From: Acidobacteriota bacterium | Lineage (GTDB): Bacteria > Acidobacteriota > Terriglobia > Acidiferrales > UBA7541 | NCBI GenBank assembly: GCA_003225315.1 | Contig: QHZD01000018.1 | Location: forward strand, 432,299-496,298 | Reading direction: 5' to 3' | DNA length: 64,000 nucleotides | Shown here: in pieces, positions 1 through 7,726 of the stretch | Layout of the letters: each line of letters starts with the position of its first letter | How positions within the stretch are numbered: position 1 is the first letter of the stretch | Made by a program: the position numbers and the translations under genes | The notes under the pieces: model-generated | Told to the model about the DNA's origin: nothing | Seen by the model: the letters and a program-made list of their open reading frames with translations, nothing else | The model's database searches: none

Positions 1-1388
1 CGATCGACTTCGCCGGGCCGTGCGGGTGCTTCGAGTCCATCGGTAAGTAAGTACCCTTGTAGCGCGATGCCGTTGGTCCAAACCCTCTCGAGCGCGGCGA
101 TGTACTCGATCTGCAATTCGTAGAGCTTCCGCTGTGCGTCCAACACGCGGGGATACGACGCCAGCATCTGGCCATACTTCCCCACCATTAGCCCGTAAGC
201 CTTTTTCGCGCGGGGGAGCATCTCCTCGCGATACTCCGACGCCATCAGGCGCGCGTTCGCGTATTGATCGACTGCCGAGGCCGCGCGCTCGCGCAGCGTC
301 AGCGAAATGCGCTTTTTCTCCTGCACGGCGCGCTCGATATCCGCTCGCGCCGCCGTCACATTTCCCTGGTTTCGATTGAAGAGCGGAATCTCCACGGCCA
401 CTTCCGCGATCCCTTCCCACCCTTTCGCAAGCGGAACGCTCCCGAGCAAATCGTGGTTGTATTCCATTCCGCCCCGAACTTGAACATCGGGAATCGCCTC
501 ACGCCTGGCGCGGGTGAAAACGTTTTGTGCGCGTGCTTCCGCCACATCGGCGATTCGAACGGCGGGACTCTCTTTCGCGATTGCCTCCACGGCCTCTTCT
601 TCGTTTACTTCCGGCCAGCCCTTTTCTAAGTCGCCCGCCACTGTCGCCAGTGGCAAACCCGGCTGTCCAATCACCGCCGCCAAAGAACGCCATTCTTCAC
701 GCAGCGTGTTTTCCTGCATTCGCGCGCCTATGCGCATTCTCTGCGCTTCCACTTCAGCTTCGAGCACTTCGGTTTCGTCGGCCTGCCCAGTGTTCATCAA
801 ACGCCGTTGCGTCTCCGTGCTGTCTTGCGCGATCGCAGCCATGTCGCGCCGGGCGTCGAGCAATTCCTGCACCGCCAGCACGCGCAGAAACGCCATCTTC
901 ACGGCGCTCTGCACCCGCATTTTCTGCTCTTCAGCTTCTATCTCCGCGAGCTTTACATCCTTTGCGAAAACTTCGCGGCTCAACGCGAGTTTCCTACCCG
1001 TGACCACTGCCTGCTGAACAAAAAATCCCTGTTTTCCGCCGCCGACCGATCCTCCACGGATTTCATCGCCTGTGTAAGCCACCGTCGGATTTGGATACAG
1101 CCCCGATTGTTGCATCCGTGCCTTGGAGGCACGGATCTCCGCCTCCGCTTGCCACAACGTGGGATTCGCTTCGCCCGCAATCTTCTCCGCTTGCTCCAGC
1201 GTGAACAGCGCGCCCTTCGCAATTTCCTGCGCTCTGCCCATCCGTGGATATTCCGGCCTTACCGCGGCCATTTGCATCGGATGGCCCTGTTCCTGTGCGG
1301 GCATCTTCATCTCCTGCGCCCGCACGGCGCCAGCCATCACCAGCAAGCTCGCAATAACAATCACTCGGCACTTCATCGACGGTCGCAT
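1..1388 (-). CDS. TolC/CusC-family outer-membrane efflux protein (C-terminus cut by window edge)
   Basis: The reading frame is open from an ATG at 1388 to the window edge, about 462 residues. A hydrophobic signal peptide ending near VRAQ is followed by a Met/His-containing stretch (QEMKMPAQEQGHPMQM). Then come the two helical/beta repeats of outer-membrane efflux proteins, recognisable by TLEQAEKIAGEANPTL, the SGLYPNPTV segment, long heptad helices, and a second half with VEIPLFNRNQGNV. Family knowledge: trimeric outer-membrane channel of RND or heavy-metal efflux pumps (CusC/CzcC type). AGGAG lies just upstream of the ATG. It sits 61 bp downstream of a multicopper oxidase on the same strand, so copper efflux is the likely role; the substrate is inferred from context. 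The last residues are outside the window. Confidence 0.9.
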   Translation of the reverse strand, partial: MRPSMKCRVIVIASLLVMAGAVRAQEMKMPAQEQGHPMQMAAVRPEYPRMGRAQEIAKGALFTLEQAEKIAGEANPTLWQAEAEIRASKARMQQSGLYPNPTVAYTGDEIRGGSVGGGKQGFFVQQAVVTGRKLALSREVFAKDVKLAEIEAEEQKMRVQSAVKMAFLRVLAVQELLDARRDMAAIAQDSTETQRRLMNTGQADETEVLEAEVEAQRMRIGARMQENTLREEWRSLAAVIGQPGLPLATVAGDLEKGWPEVNEEEAVEAIAKESPAVRIADVAEARAQNVFTRARREAIPDVQVRGGMEYNHDLLGSVPLAKGWEGIAEVAVEIPLFNRNQGNVTAARADIERAVQEKKRISLTLRERAASAVDQYANARLMASEYREEMLPRAKKAYGLMVGKYGQMLASYPRVLDAQRKLYELQIEYIAALERVWTNGIALQGYLLTDGLEAPARPGEVD

Positions 1389-1449
1389 GGTCTCTCCTCT
1401 TCTTCTCCGTGAACTCTGTGTTCTCTGCGTTGAAACTTTTTTCAACTTT

Positions 1450-2769
1450 TCACGACTCATGGTGATGCTCCGTTGCCGCGCCGGGTGCCTTCTTTCGCGC
1501 GAGGATGGCGTCATATTCTTTCTCCGGCAACACGCGTACCATGGTCATCATTCCCATCATTCCCGCGCTCCAATTTTTCGGCAGGCCGTAGGTTTCCGGT
1601 TTTTCTACGACTTCGTCCATACCCATTTCCATGAAAGCATCCTGCGGAAATCCCGGCACCCTCTCCGCGTTCTGAGCGATCGGTGCGTGGTGCACGTGCT
1701 CGAACGGAACGCTTTTCGCGAGCGACTCCATCTGACTCATCGCTTTCATCTCGGTCTGGTCCGCCGTTTCGATCTGCCGGTCACGCAGCAAATCCATCAT
1801 GCTGTTCATCATGTGGTGCGGCAGGTGGCAGTGGATCATCCACGCGCCGGGATATTTCGCCTCGAACTCCATGACGCGCGCCTGCGCCACTCCCACAAGC
1901 ACGGTGTTCATAGGAACCCACGTCGATTCCGGCGCGCGCCCGCCTTCCGTGCCGGTGACCACGAACTGGTGCCCATGCAGGTGAATGGGGTGATGATCCA
2001 TTCCAAGATTGACGATGCGCAGCCGCACCCGGCTCCCCAGCCGCGCCAGCAGCGGCGTCGTCATCGGCGCGGAAACTCCGTTGAACGTCAGCCAGTTGAA
2101 CTCCATCGCTGCCGTGTTCGGGACGGTATTGCTCGGCAGCACGGCCCATTCCTGCAAGATCAGTCCGTAGTCATGATCCGCGCGTGGCTTGTAATCTTTT
2201 TGCGGGTGCGCCACGAAAAATCCGATTTGCCCCATCATTTCCTGCATGGCGCTATGCGCGTGGTAGAAGAACGTCCCCTCCTGGTGCACGGTGAATTCGT
2301 AAACGTACTTCTCGCCGGGAGCGACCGGCTTCTGGCTGATGTAAGGTACGCCGTCCTGCGCGATGGGGATTTCCAGGCCATGCCAGTGCAGGGAAGTGGA
2401 CTCCGGCAGGCGGTTCTCGAAAATCACGCGCACGCGGTCGCCCTGCTGCACCTGGATTGTCGGCCCGGGGCAACTTCCGTTGTAGCCCCAGGCGTCAATG
2501 TTCTTGAACGGCGCGATTTTCCTCTTTACCGGTTCGGCCACGAGGCGGAAAACTTTAACGCTACCATCCATCTCGTGCGGCAAATCCGTCAAATCCGGCG
2601 TCACCATGGGCAGCGGCGCGCCCGTAGCCGGTGTGTCCAGGTGATTTGCCTCACGCGGACGCATCCGCATGGGTTTTTCGGCCTGAGCTTCCAGACTCTT
2701 GCTCATTCCCAACAGCCCCGCGCCGAATATCGCTGCATCTTGAAAAAATCTTCTTCGTGTCCCGCTCAT
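1450..2769 (-). CDS. Two-domain multicopper oxidase, Tat-exported, probable copper resistance
   Basis: 439 residues from the ATG at 2769, chosen because AGGAGG lies six bases upstream; in-frame starts further upstream lack this. The N-terminus is a twin-arginine signal (TRRRFFQDAAIFGAG). All four copper-ligand motifs are present: HWHG at about 128-131, HAHS at 170-173, HPIHLHGH at 260-267 and HCHLPHHMM at 313-321. Only about 90 residues separate the second and third motifs, so there are two cupredoxin domains, not three. The C-terminal 110 residues are Met-rich (SAGMMGMMTM) and end EHHHES, a plausible copper-binding tail. Family role: oxidation of Cu(I) or phenolics in the periplasm. It lies between the TolC-like gene and a Cys/His-containing exported protein, which supports a copper-handling operon. 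Confidence 0.93.
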   Translation of the reverse strand: MSGTRRRFFQDAAIFGAGLLGMSKSLEAQAEKPMRMRPREANHLDTPATGAPLPMVTPDLTDLPHEMDGSVKVFRLVAEPVKRKIAPFKNIDAWGYNGSCPGPTIQVQQGDRVRVIFENRLPESTSLHWHGLEIPIAQDGVPYISQKPVAPGEKYVYEFTVHQEGTFFYHAHSAMQEMMGQIGFFVAHPQKDYKPRADHDYGLILQEWAVLPSNTVPNTAAMEFNWLTFNGVSAPMTTPLLARLGSRVRLRIVNLGMDHHPIHLHGHQFVVTGTEGGRAPESTWVPMNTVLVGVAQARVMEFEAKYPGAWMIHCHLPHHMMNSMMDLLRDRQIETADQTEMKAMSQMESLAKSVPFEHVHHAPIAQNAERVPGFPQDAFMEMGMDEVVEKPETYGLPKNWSAGMMGMMTMVRVLPEKEYDAILARKKAPGAATEHHHES

Positions 2770-2931
2770 TTTTTCCTCCTGAACTTCCTGTTGCTGCAAG
2801 TCGCGTCCCTCGCGAATGAAAATGGGAAATATTCGGCGTTGCACGCCGCTGAAACCGTTTCTTTTGCGCACGCAGGCCGACCTCCCGCTCATCGCGAGAT
2901 TGGCTGCTTTTAGTTTTTCAGGAGGGACAAC

Positions 2932-3360
2932 TCAGATTCGAAAGACAGTGGAAACTACAGGCGTAAACCCGCTAGAGAAATCATGCGGCCGGCAAAACCA
3001 TGAATCGGAAAGCATTGTCGTGGCTGCTGGATTTTCCTGCCCAGTCGCGAAGAATGTTCCATCGGACGCGCTCAAGCGCGATTCGCCGGAAGCGCTGCCA
3101 AACGGAGTGGAAGCCGAAACTACCGCGGGCAATTCCGGCAAATTGCAATTTCGAGTCCCGTGTACGAGCAGCGCCTCGTGGTGCATGGTGCCAGCTCGAT
3201 GGCAAATCCCATTTCCTGTCGCAGAAGCATCGGCTCGCCCGCAATTCTGAACCGCGCAAAGCGGCGCACAGGCCGGCGCCACTACAAGGGCCCCAATCGC
3301 CAGCAGACTCAACGCCCGCAGCGCCCATCTCGCGCTTCGAATTCGCATCACCCTTGGCAT
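2932..3360 (-). CDS. Small exported Cys/His-containing protein of unknown function upstream of the copper oxidase
   Basis: 142 residues. Arg-rich start, a hydrophobic segment at about 12-32 (signal peptide) and then a Cys-rich stretch (CAPLCAVQNCG, GICHRAGTMHHEA). More cysteines follow at RNCNLP and WFCRPHDF. I do not recognise a named family. Small cysteine/histidine-containing exported proteins are common next to copper oxidase/efflux genes, so metal binding is a reasonable guess. The start is uncertain: ATG at 3360 and ATG at 3348 are both in frame and neither has a strong ribosome-binding site. It is same-strand and 162 bp upstream of the oxidase start, so it is probably the first gene of that cluster. 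Confidence 0.6.
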   Translation of the reverse strand: MPRVMRIRSARWALRALSLLAIGALVVAPACAPLCAVQNCGRADASATGNGICHRAGTMHHEALLVHGTRNCNLPELPAVVSASTPFGSASGESRLSASDGTFFATGQENPAATTMLSDSWFCRPHDFSSGFTPVVSTVFRI

Positions 3361-3593
3361 CCTGTGATTACGCTACGCCGGCCGTCAGCCTGCGTCAACC
3401 TCACCGTGCTACTGCGCACAGAAAGGACAATGCTTCAATTGCCGTCTCGTCCTCGACTTTCAGTAGACCTTTTTAGACGGGATGCTCTCGTTCTCGGTTC
3501 ACCTCCAGTCCACTGACAGTTCATCCCCGGTGCATTGTTCCTGCTCCCTGAACGCGAGAGAGTGCACACCGCAGTTGGACACAGGAGGCTGCC

Positions 3594-3857
3594 GTGCAAA
3601 CGAAGCTCAAGGACGACGGTCGCAAATGGCTGTGGGGGTTCCTGGCAGTCATCATGATGTCCAAACTTTACTTCGTTCAGGAACTGCTCGCAGTGTTCGC
3701 CCTCTTCTCGCTGGGCTTTGCAGCGATCGCCTTGGTGGTCGCAAGCCTCTACACACTTCAACATTGCTGGGAACTGGCCGTGGTGCGCCTTGCAGATTTC
3801 CGCCGGCCGGTCATGAACGTGGCCCCAGTCACCCGCGAGAATCAGAAAGCCGCCTAA
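3594..3857 (+). CDS. Small two-helix membrane protein, paralogue of the gene at 59222
   Basis: 87 residues from a GTG start; AGGAGG at 3583-3588 is ideally spaced. A charged N-terminus (KLKDDGRKW) is followed by two adjacent hydrophobic segments (about residues 13-30 and 32-55), then a short soluble tail. It is clearly homologous to the 99-residue protein at 59222: both share the RKW-W-FLAV start, YFV-ELLAVF, the GFAAIA core, SLY-L and a conserved RxAD segment. No function is known to me. Conservation of two copies in one 64-kb window supports a real gene. Confidence 0.75.
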   Translation: MQTKLKDDGRKWLWGFLAVIMMSKLYFVQELLAVFALFSLGFAAIALVVASLYTLQHCWELAVVRLADFRRPVMNVAPVTRENQKAA

Positions 3858-3911
3858 GAACCGAGCCCGGCTTTGGCGGGCCCAAACCCAAAGATTAAGG
3901 AAACGCTTGTT

Positions 3912-3940
3912 CTGACATCTCCCCGATCCCGCGCTATACT
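3912..3940 (+). promoter_or_regulatory. Sigma-70-type promoter of a short transcription unit
   Basis: CTGACA at 3912-3917 and TATACT at 3935-3940 are separated by exactly 17 bp. The predicted start near 3947 is about 38 nt before a perfect extended Shine-Dalgarno sequence and about 80 nt before an intrinsic terminator, so the promoter serves a very short RNA. Confidence 0.6.
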
Positions 3941-3998
3941 CGGACTCACTCGACACTCTTGTCGACATCGGCGTTCCTGCCGAGAAGGAGGTGATCCA

Positions 3999-4019
3999 GT
4001 GAGGTACGGTTTACGTTGA
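3999..4019 (+). CDS. Six-residue micro-ORF (MRYGLR) behind a perfect Shine-Dalgarno
   Basis: GTG at 3999 with the AGGAGG core ending seven bases upstream, then AGG TAC GGT TTA CGT and TGA. The ribosome-binding site is as strong as possible but the frame is only six codons long. It could be a translated micropeptide or a ribosome-loading decoy. The sequence alone cannot decide. Confidence 0.35.
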   Translation: MRYGLR

Positions 4020-4028
4020 AGTAGTAAG

Positions 4029-4065
4029 GGAGGCGCTTGTGAGTTGCCGAGCGCCTCTCTTTTTT
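4029..4065 (+). terminator. Intrinsic terminator of the short transcript
   Basis: An eight-base-pair GC-rich stem (GAGGCGCT at 4030-4037 with AGCGCCTC at 4050-4057) and a 12-nt loop are followed at once by TCTTTTTT. Confidence 0.85.
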
Positions 4066-4239
4066 GTCCCGCCTGCCTGAATTCCCCGTGATGCGAGTCT
4101 GGCGCACACTTCCACTTAGTAAATGCTTGTAATGAGCTGCAGAAAAACTGTCTTTGCCAGCCACGCAACAATTCCTCTATTGCTACTGTCGTGTCGAGTA
4201 GAATCTCACCGTCGTACGTTTGGCGGGAAGGTGCAAATT

Positions 4240-5115
4240 ATGCCCCAGAGCGTCGCAGTTGCTATCGTCCATGGGATTGGCAGGCAGAAAGAAGACTTTG
4301 CTTCAGCAATAATTCAACAATTGCGCATGCGTGTGAGGCAGCAGCTCGGAGAGGACCCTCAAGAAGCGCCGCGCTTCTTCTTCCAGCCAGTCTATTGGGC
4401 TCCGGTGCTGCAAAACGAAGAGGATGAGCTCTGGAGCCGCCTCCGCAAAGGGGGAAGTTTGGGCTGGACCGGGTTGCGCGAGTTCATGGAGGATTTCGCT
4501 GCCGACGCCATCGCCTATCAACCCATCGAAGGCAGGCGCGATGCTTATGACAGGGTACATGCTGTGTTCGCGGATTCCCTGCGGCGTCTGGCGCAGCAGG
4601 CTGGTCCTCATGCCCCTCTATGTGTAATCTCCCACAGCCTCGGCACAGTAATTGCCTGCAATTTCTTCTATGACCTGCAGACGCACTCTTCTGAGAAGCC
4701 ATTGATTGCGCCAACTGTGCGCCAAAAACTGGGCGATGCTCCGCTCGCTTGTGGGGAGACGTTGACGCTGTTCTATACCATGGGCAGTCCCGTCGCGCTA
4801 TGGAGCCTGCGCTACGAAAACTTCGGTAAACCCATACACGTGCCATCACCTAAGTTGCACAGCCACTACCCGATTCTTGCAGGCGAATGGGTGAATTTCT
4901 ATGGCAAAGCGGATGTCATTGGCTATCCGCTGAAGGAACTCAACGCCGATTACCGTGTGGCGGTGACTTCCGATTGTCCGGTCCTTGTTGGGGGCCCGCT
5001 TGCATTCTGGAATCCGCTCTCGCACATGGCGTATTTTGGAGATACGGACGTCTTAGGGCCAATCGCTGAAGGCCTGGTTGGCGTCTGGCAGACCATCAAT
5101 GCAGCGCAGCGGTAA
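4240..5115 (+). CDS. Alpha/beta-hydrolase (lipase/esterase-like)
   Basis: 291 residues from ATG 4240, preceded by GGAAGG at good spacing; the in-frame ATG at 4123 would add an unrelated N-terminus. Visible motifs are an oxyanion-hole type IVHGIGRQ near residue 10 and a nucleophile elbow VISHSLGTVIA at about 129-139. Candidate C-terminal acid/His residues include NFYGKADVIGYPLK and NPLSHMAYFGDTDV. No signal peptide was seen, so it is probably cytoplasmic. The substrate is unknown. It is monocistronic, between the small RNA unit and a gene remnant on the other strand. Confidence 0.75.
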   Translation: MPQSVAVAIVHGIGRQKEDFASAIIQQLRMRVRQQLGEDPQEAPRFFFQPVYWAPVLQNEEDELWSRLRKGGSLGWTGLREFMEDFAADAIAYQPIEGRRDAYDRVHAVFADSLRRLAQQAGPHAPLCVISHSLGTVIACNFFYDLQTHSSEKPLIAPTVRQKLGDAPLACGETLTLFYTMGSPVALWSLRYENFGKPIHVPSPKLHSHYPILAGEWVNFYGKADVIGYPLKELNADYRVAVTSDCPVLVGGPLAFWNPLSHMAYFGDTDVLGPIAEGLVGVWQTINAAQR

Positions 5116-5123
5116 CCAGGCAA

Positions 5124-5297
5124 CTATGGGCGCGAAGGTTTCGGCGCCAACGGGATCAGCGCGATGCCTACGATAATTAGGGCGGGAACATCGCCCAGCA
5201 GATGTGCATGCTCGCCCGTGTTCATCAATGCCTGCACTGCCATGATGCCAGCGTGAACAAGGCTCGACCATGCGGCGAACGCGATGAAATTCGGGGC
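5124..5297 (-). pseudogene. C-terminal remnant of a small DUF6632-like membrane protein
   Basis: Minus-strand frame of 57 codons that begins just after an in-frame stop (TAG at 5300-5298) and ends at the TAG at 5126-5124. It contains FIAFAAWSSLVHAGIMAVQ followed by ALMNTGEHAHLLGDVPALI and a hydrophobic end. The WSSLxHAxxMxxQ and HLLGDVP segments are what I remember of the C-terminal helices of DUF6632-type small membrane proteins. No start codon or upstream helices exist; the 5' part has been lost, possibly during insertion of the reductase gene at 5329. Confidence 0.5.
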
Positions 5298-5328
5298 CTA
5301 AGAGTTTACATTCCGGAGGGCCGTCCGC

Positions 5329-6699
5329 ATGAAATACGACGCCATCATCATCGGCTCCGGCCAGGCCGGCAATCCTCTTGCTTATCGGATGGCCGACTTA
5401 GGATGGTCCGTGGCGCTCGTCGAGAAAAAGCATCTGGGTGGCACCTGCATCAACACCGGCTGCACGCCCACCAAATCAATGGTCCACCGCGCGCAAGTCG
5501 CTCACTATGCGCGAAACGCCGCGCGCTGGGGTGTTAGCGCTTCGAATGTCAGCGTCGATCTGCCCAAAATTGTCGTGCAAAAAGACGAAGTGGTCCTCAG
5601 CTTTCGCGGTGGCCAGCAGAAGCAGGTCGACAAGCGCCCCAACCTTCGCCTCCATCACGGCCATGCCCGTTTTGTTGCCCCGCATCAACTTCAGGTCGGT
5701 GACGAACTGCTCGAAAGCGACAAAATCTTCATCAACACTGGCGGCCGCCCGACCGCTCCTCCGATTCCTGGCCTCGAAACTGTTTCCTATCTCACCAACG
5801 AATCGGTTATGCAGTTAACGTCTCTCCCCGAGCATCTCCTCATTCTCGGCGGCGGCTACATCGGCATGGAATTTGGCCAGATGTTTCGCCGCTACGGCAG
5901 CCGCGTCACCGTTCTTCACACCGGCAAACAAATTATTTCGCGTGAAGATCCGGAGACTGCCGCCGAGCTGCAGAGAGCCCTCGAAGCCGAAGGAATTCAA
6001 TTCCTGCTCAACACTCGTACGACTCGCGTGGAAAACAGAAATACAGCAGTCACCCTGTCATTTGAATCGCCCGCAGGTGCATCGGGCGTGACTGGCTCGC
6101 ATCTCTTAGTCGCCACTGGCCGCCGCCCAAACACCGACGATCTCGGTCTCGACAAAGCCGGCATTGAAACCGACCAGAGCGGCTACATCAAAGTGAACGG
6201 CCGGCTCGAGACCAATGTTCCCGGCGTCTGGGCCCTCGGCGATTGCAAGGGCGGCCCCGCTTTCACGCACATTTCCTACAACGATTTCCAGATTGTTTAC
6301 GGCAATTTGATGGAAGGGAAAAATCTCTCGATTGAAAATCGCCTCGTTCCTTCCTGCGTTTTCACCGATCCGCAACTCGGCGGCGTTGGCATGACCGAGA
6401 AAGAAGCTCGCGCCAAAGGTTTCAAATTAAAAATCGGCCGATGCCCAATGACTAATGTAGCCCGCGCTATCGAGCGCGGAGAAACCGCCGGCCTCATGAA
6501 GATCGTCATCGATGCTTCGAACGACCGCATCCTGGGCGCTTCCATCCTCGCTTCCGAAGGCGGCGAACTCGTGCAAATCCTCAGCACGCTCATGCTCGCA
6601 AGGCAGCCGTACACTTTGCTGAAAGGCGCGGTGTACATTCACCCCACGCTCGCCGAAGGTTTCTTCGCTCTAATGGAAGACGTCAAACCAGTTGACTGA
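5329..6699 (+). CDS. FAD-dependent pyridine nucleotide-disulfide oxidoreductase (mercuric reductase-like)
   Basis: 456 residues; GGAGGG precedes the ATG. N-terminal FAD motif IIIGSGQAGNPLAYRMA, redox-active disulfide GGTCINTGCTPTKS near residues 40-52, NAD(P)-binding ILGGGYIGMEFGQMF, second FAD motif GVWALGDCKGGPAFTHI, and the C-terminal interface motif HPTLAEGF. This is the glutathione reductase/lipoamide dehydrogenase fold in the subgroup often labelled mercuric reductase. It has no N-terminal HMA domain and no C-terminal vicinal Cys pair, both needed by true MerA, so Hg(II) reduction is unlikely. The substrate is unknown; thiol or metal-stress detoxification is plausible. Confidence 0.88.
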   Translation: MKYDAIIIGSGQAGNPLAYRMADLGWSVALVEKKHLGGTCINTGCTPTKSMVHRAQVAHYARNAARWGVSASNVSVDLPKIVVQKDEVVLSFRGGQQKQVDKRPNLRLHHGHARFVAPHQLQVGDELLESDKIFINTGGRPTAPPIPGLETVSYLTNESVMQLTSLPEHLLILGGGYIGMEFGQMFRRYGSRVTVLHTGKQIISREDPETAAELQRALEAEGIQFLLNTRTTRVENRNTAVTLSFESPAGASGVTGSHLLVATGRRPNTDDLGLDKAGIETDQSGYIKVNGRLETNVPGVWALGDCKGGPAFTHISYNDFQIVYGNLMEGKNLSIENRLVPSCVFTDPQLGGVGMTEKEARAKGFKLKIGRCPMTNVARAIERGETAGLMKIVIDASNDRILGASILASEGGELVQILSTLMLARQPYTLLKGAVYIHPTLAEGFFALMEDVKPVD

Positions 6700-6794
6700 G
6701 TGGAAGATCGCTTCGAAAGCCACGATAAGAGCACCAGTGGTATTCTCCCAACGGCAGTTTCGGCGGCAAGAAGGCGGAGGCCACGACAAAACTC

Positions 6795-7523
6795 ATGGAA
6801 AGTCTCAAGGATCAAGTTGCTGTGGTGACGGGCGCAAGCAGCGGCATCGGCAAAGCGATTGCCCTCTCGATTGCAGCGCACGGCGCTGAGGTTTGCCTGG
6901 TCGCGCGCCGCCGCGAACTCCTGGAAGACGTTGCCAAGCGAATCCATGGGCTGGGCTCCAGCGGCCATGCGTGTCCCGTCGATCTCACCAACGACGAAGA
7001 CATTCGCAGCCTGGGCGAGCACTGTCAGAAAGATTTTGGCCGAGTAAGTATTCTAGTGCTCTGCGGCGGCGCCATTTTCCACGGACCGCTTGCGAAAGCT
7101 TCGCTCGCTGATTTTGATTTGATGTATCGTTCGAACGTCCGCGGCCACTACCTCATGATTCAGACCATGCTTCCTCTGCTGCGCAAGAGCAGAGGGCAAA
7201 TCGTTTTCATCAATTCTTCCGCCGGGCTTCGTTCCCCCGCCACCACTGGACAGTTTTCCGCCACGCAACACGCCTTTCGCTCCATCGCCGACAGTTTGCG
7301 CGAAGAAGTGAACCCTGACGGCATCCGCGTCCTTAGCGTTTACCCGGGCCGCACCGCCACTCCGCGCGTCGCGAAACTTTTCGAGAAAGAAGGCCGCGCC
7401 TACCAGCCCGATCTGCTGATGCAGCCGGAAGACATCGCGGAAATGGTCACTCACTCGCTCCGCCTTCCGCGTACCGCCGAAGTCACCGACATCAGCATCA
7501 GGCCGATGCAAAAGTCTTACTAA
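6795..7523 (+). CDS. Short-chain dehydrogenase/reductase with substituted catalytic Tyr/Lys
   Basis: 242 residues. N-terminal cofactor motif TGASSGIGKAIA and ARRREL (an Arg pair fitting NADP), CGGA for NNAG, and VFINSSAG for the catalytic Ser strand. The YxxxK motif is absent: the aligned segment reads GQFSATQHAFRSIAD, so Tyr is Phe and Lys is Gln. The downstream part (SLREEVNPDGIRVLSVYPG) is normal. The codons are TTT and CAA and the frame is intact. It may be inactive, use another mechanism or have a binding role. It begins 95 bp after the reductase on the same strand. Confidence 0.87.
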   Translation: MESLKDQVAVVTGASSGIGKAIALSIAAHGAEVCLVARRRELLEDVAKRIHGLGSSGHACPVDLTNDEDIRSLGEHCQKDFGRVSILVLCGGAIFHGPLAKASLADFDLMYRSNVRGHYLMIQTMLPLLRKSRGQIVFINSSAGLRSPATTGQFSATQHAFRSIADSLREEVNPDGIRVLSVYPGRTATPRVAKLFEKEGRAYQPDLLMQPEDIAEMVTHSLRLPRTAEVTDISIRPMQKSY

Positions 7524-7554
7524 TTTCCAACTTCCAATTTCTATTTTCTGAATC

Positions 7555-7631
7555 TGGTGGGGCTGGGGAGATTCGAACTCCCGACAAACGGTTTAGGAAA
7601 CTGCTGCTCTATCCATCTGAGCTACAGCCCC
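7555..7631 (-). tRNA. tRNA-Arg (anticodon CCT)
   Basis: The minus strand folds as a standard cloverleaf: acceptor GGGGCTG/CAGCCCC, D-arm GCTC/GAGC, anticodon loop TTCCTAA giving CCT, T-arm with GTTCGAATC, and an encoded 3' CCA at 7557-7555. One A-C mismatch lies in the anticodon stem. It sits between convergent genes. No integrase or attachment-site duplicate was seen beside it. Confidence 0.93.
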
Positions 7632-7726
7632 GCTCTTCCATTGTAATGCTTCCCGGCCATTTTCGCTCCGCCCGAGTTTATCCATTGTCAAAGCGCCCTG
7701 GTTGTCAAAGGGCCTGCTCGTCAAAA

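Larger units (their letters stand above)
3947..4065 (+). ncRNA. Predicted ~120-nt RNA with extended anti-16S (Shine-Dalgarno) sequence
   Basis: It is bounded by the promoter at 3912-3940 and the terminator at 4029-4065. From 5' to 3' it contains two small hairpins (CGAC...GTCG and TCGGC...GCCGA at about 3968-3984). Then comes AAGGAGGTGATCCAG at 3985-3999, which is the exact 15-nt reverse complement of the usual 16S rRNA 3' end (CTGGATCACCTCCTT). A six-codon reading frame and the terminator follow. No larger coding frame fits. It may be a leader-peptide mRNA or an RNA that pairs with the 30S tail. The function is inference. Confidence 0.5.

Noticed and set aside
1123-2913. 596-codon plus-strand frame opposite the multicopper oxidase
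   Set aside because: The other strand has intact copper-ligand motifs, a Tat signal and a perfect ribosome-binding site; the plus-strand translation is His/Arg-rich with no domain, a typical shadow of a GC-rich gene.
5329-6699. True mercuric reductase (merA)
   Set aside because: No N-terminal HMA domain, no C-terminal Cys pair and no mer genes nearby; only the generic disulfide reductase fold is supported.
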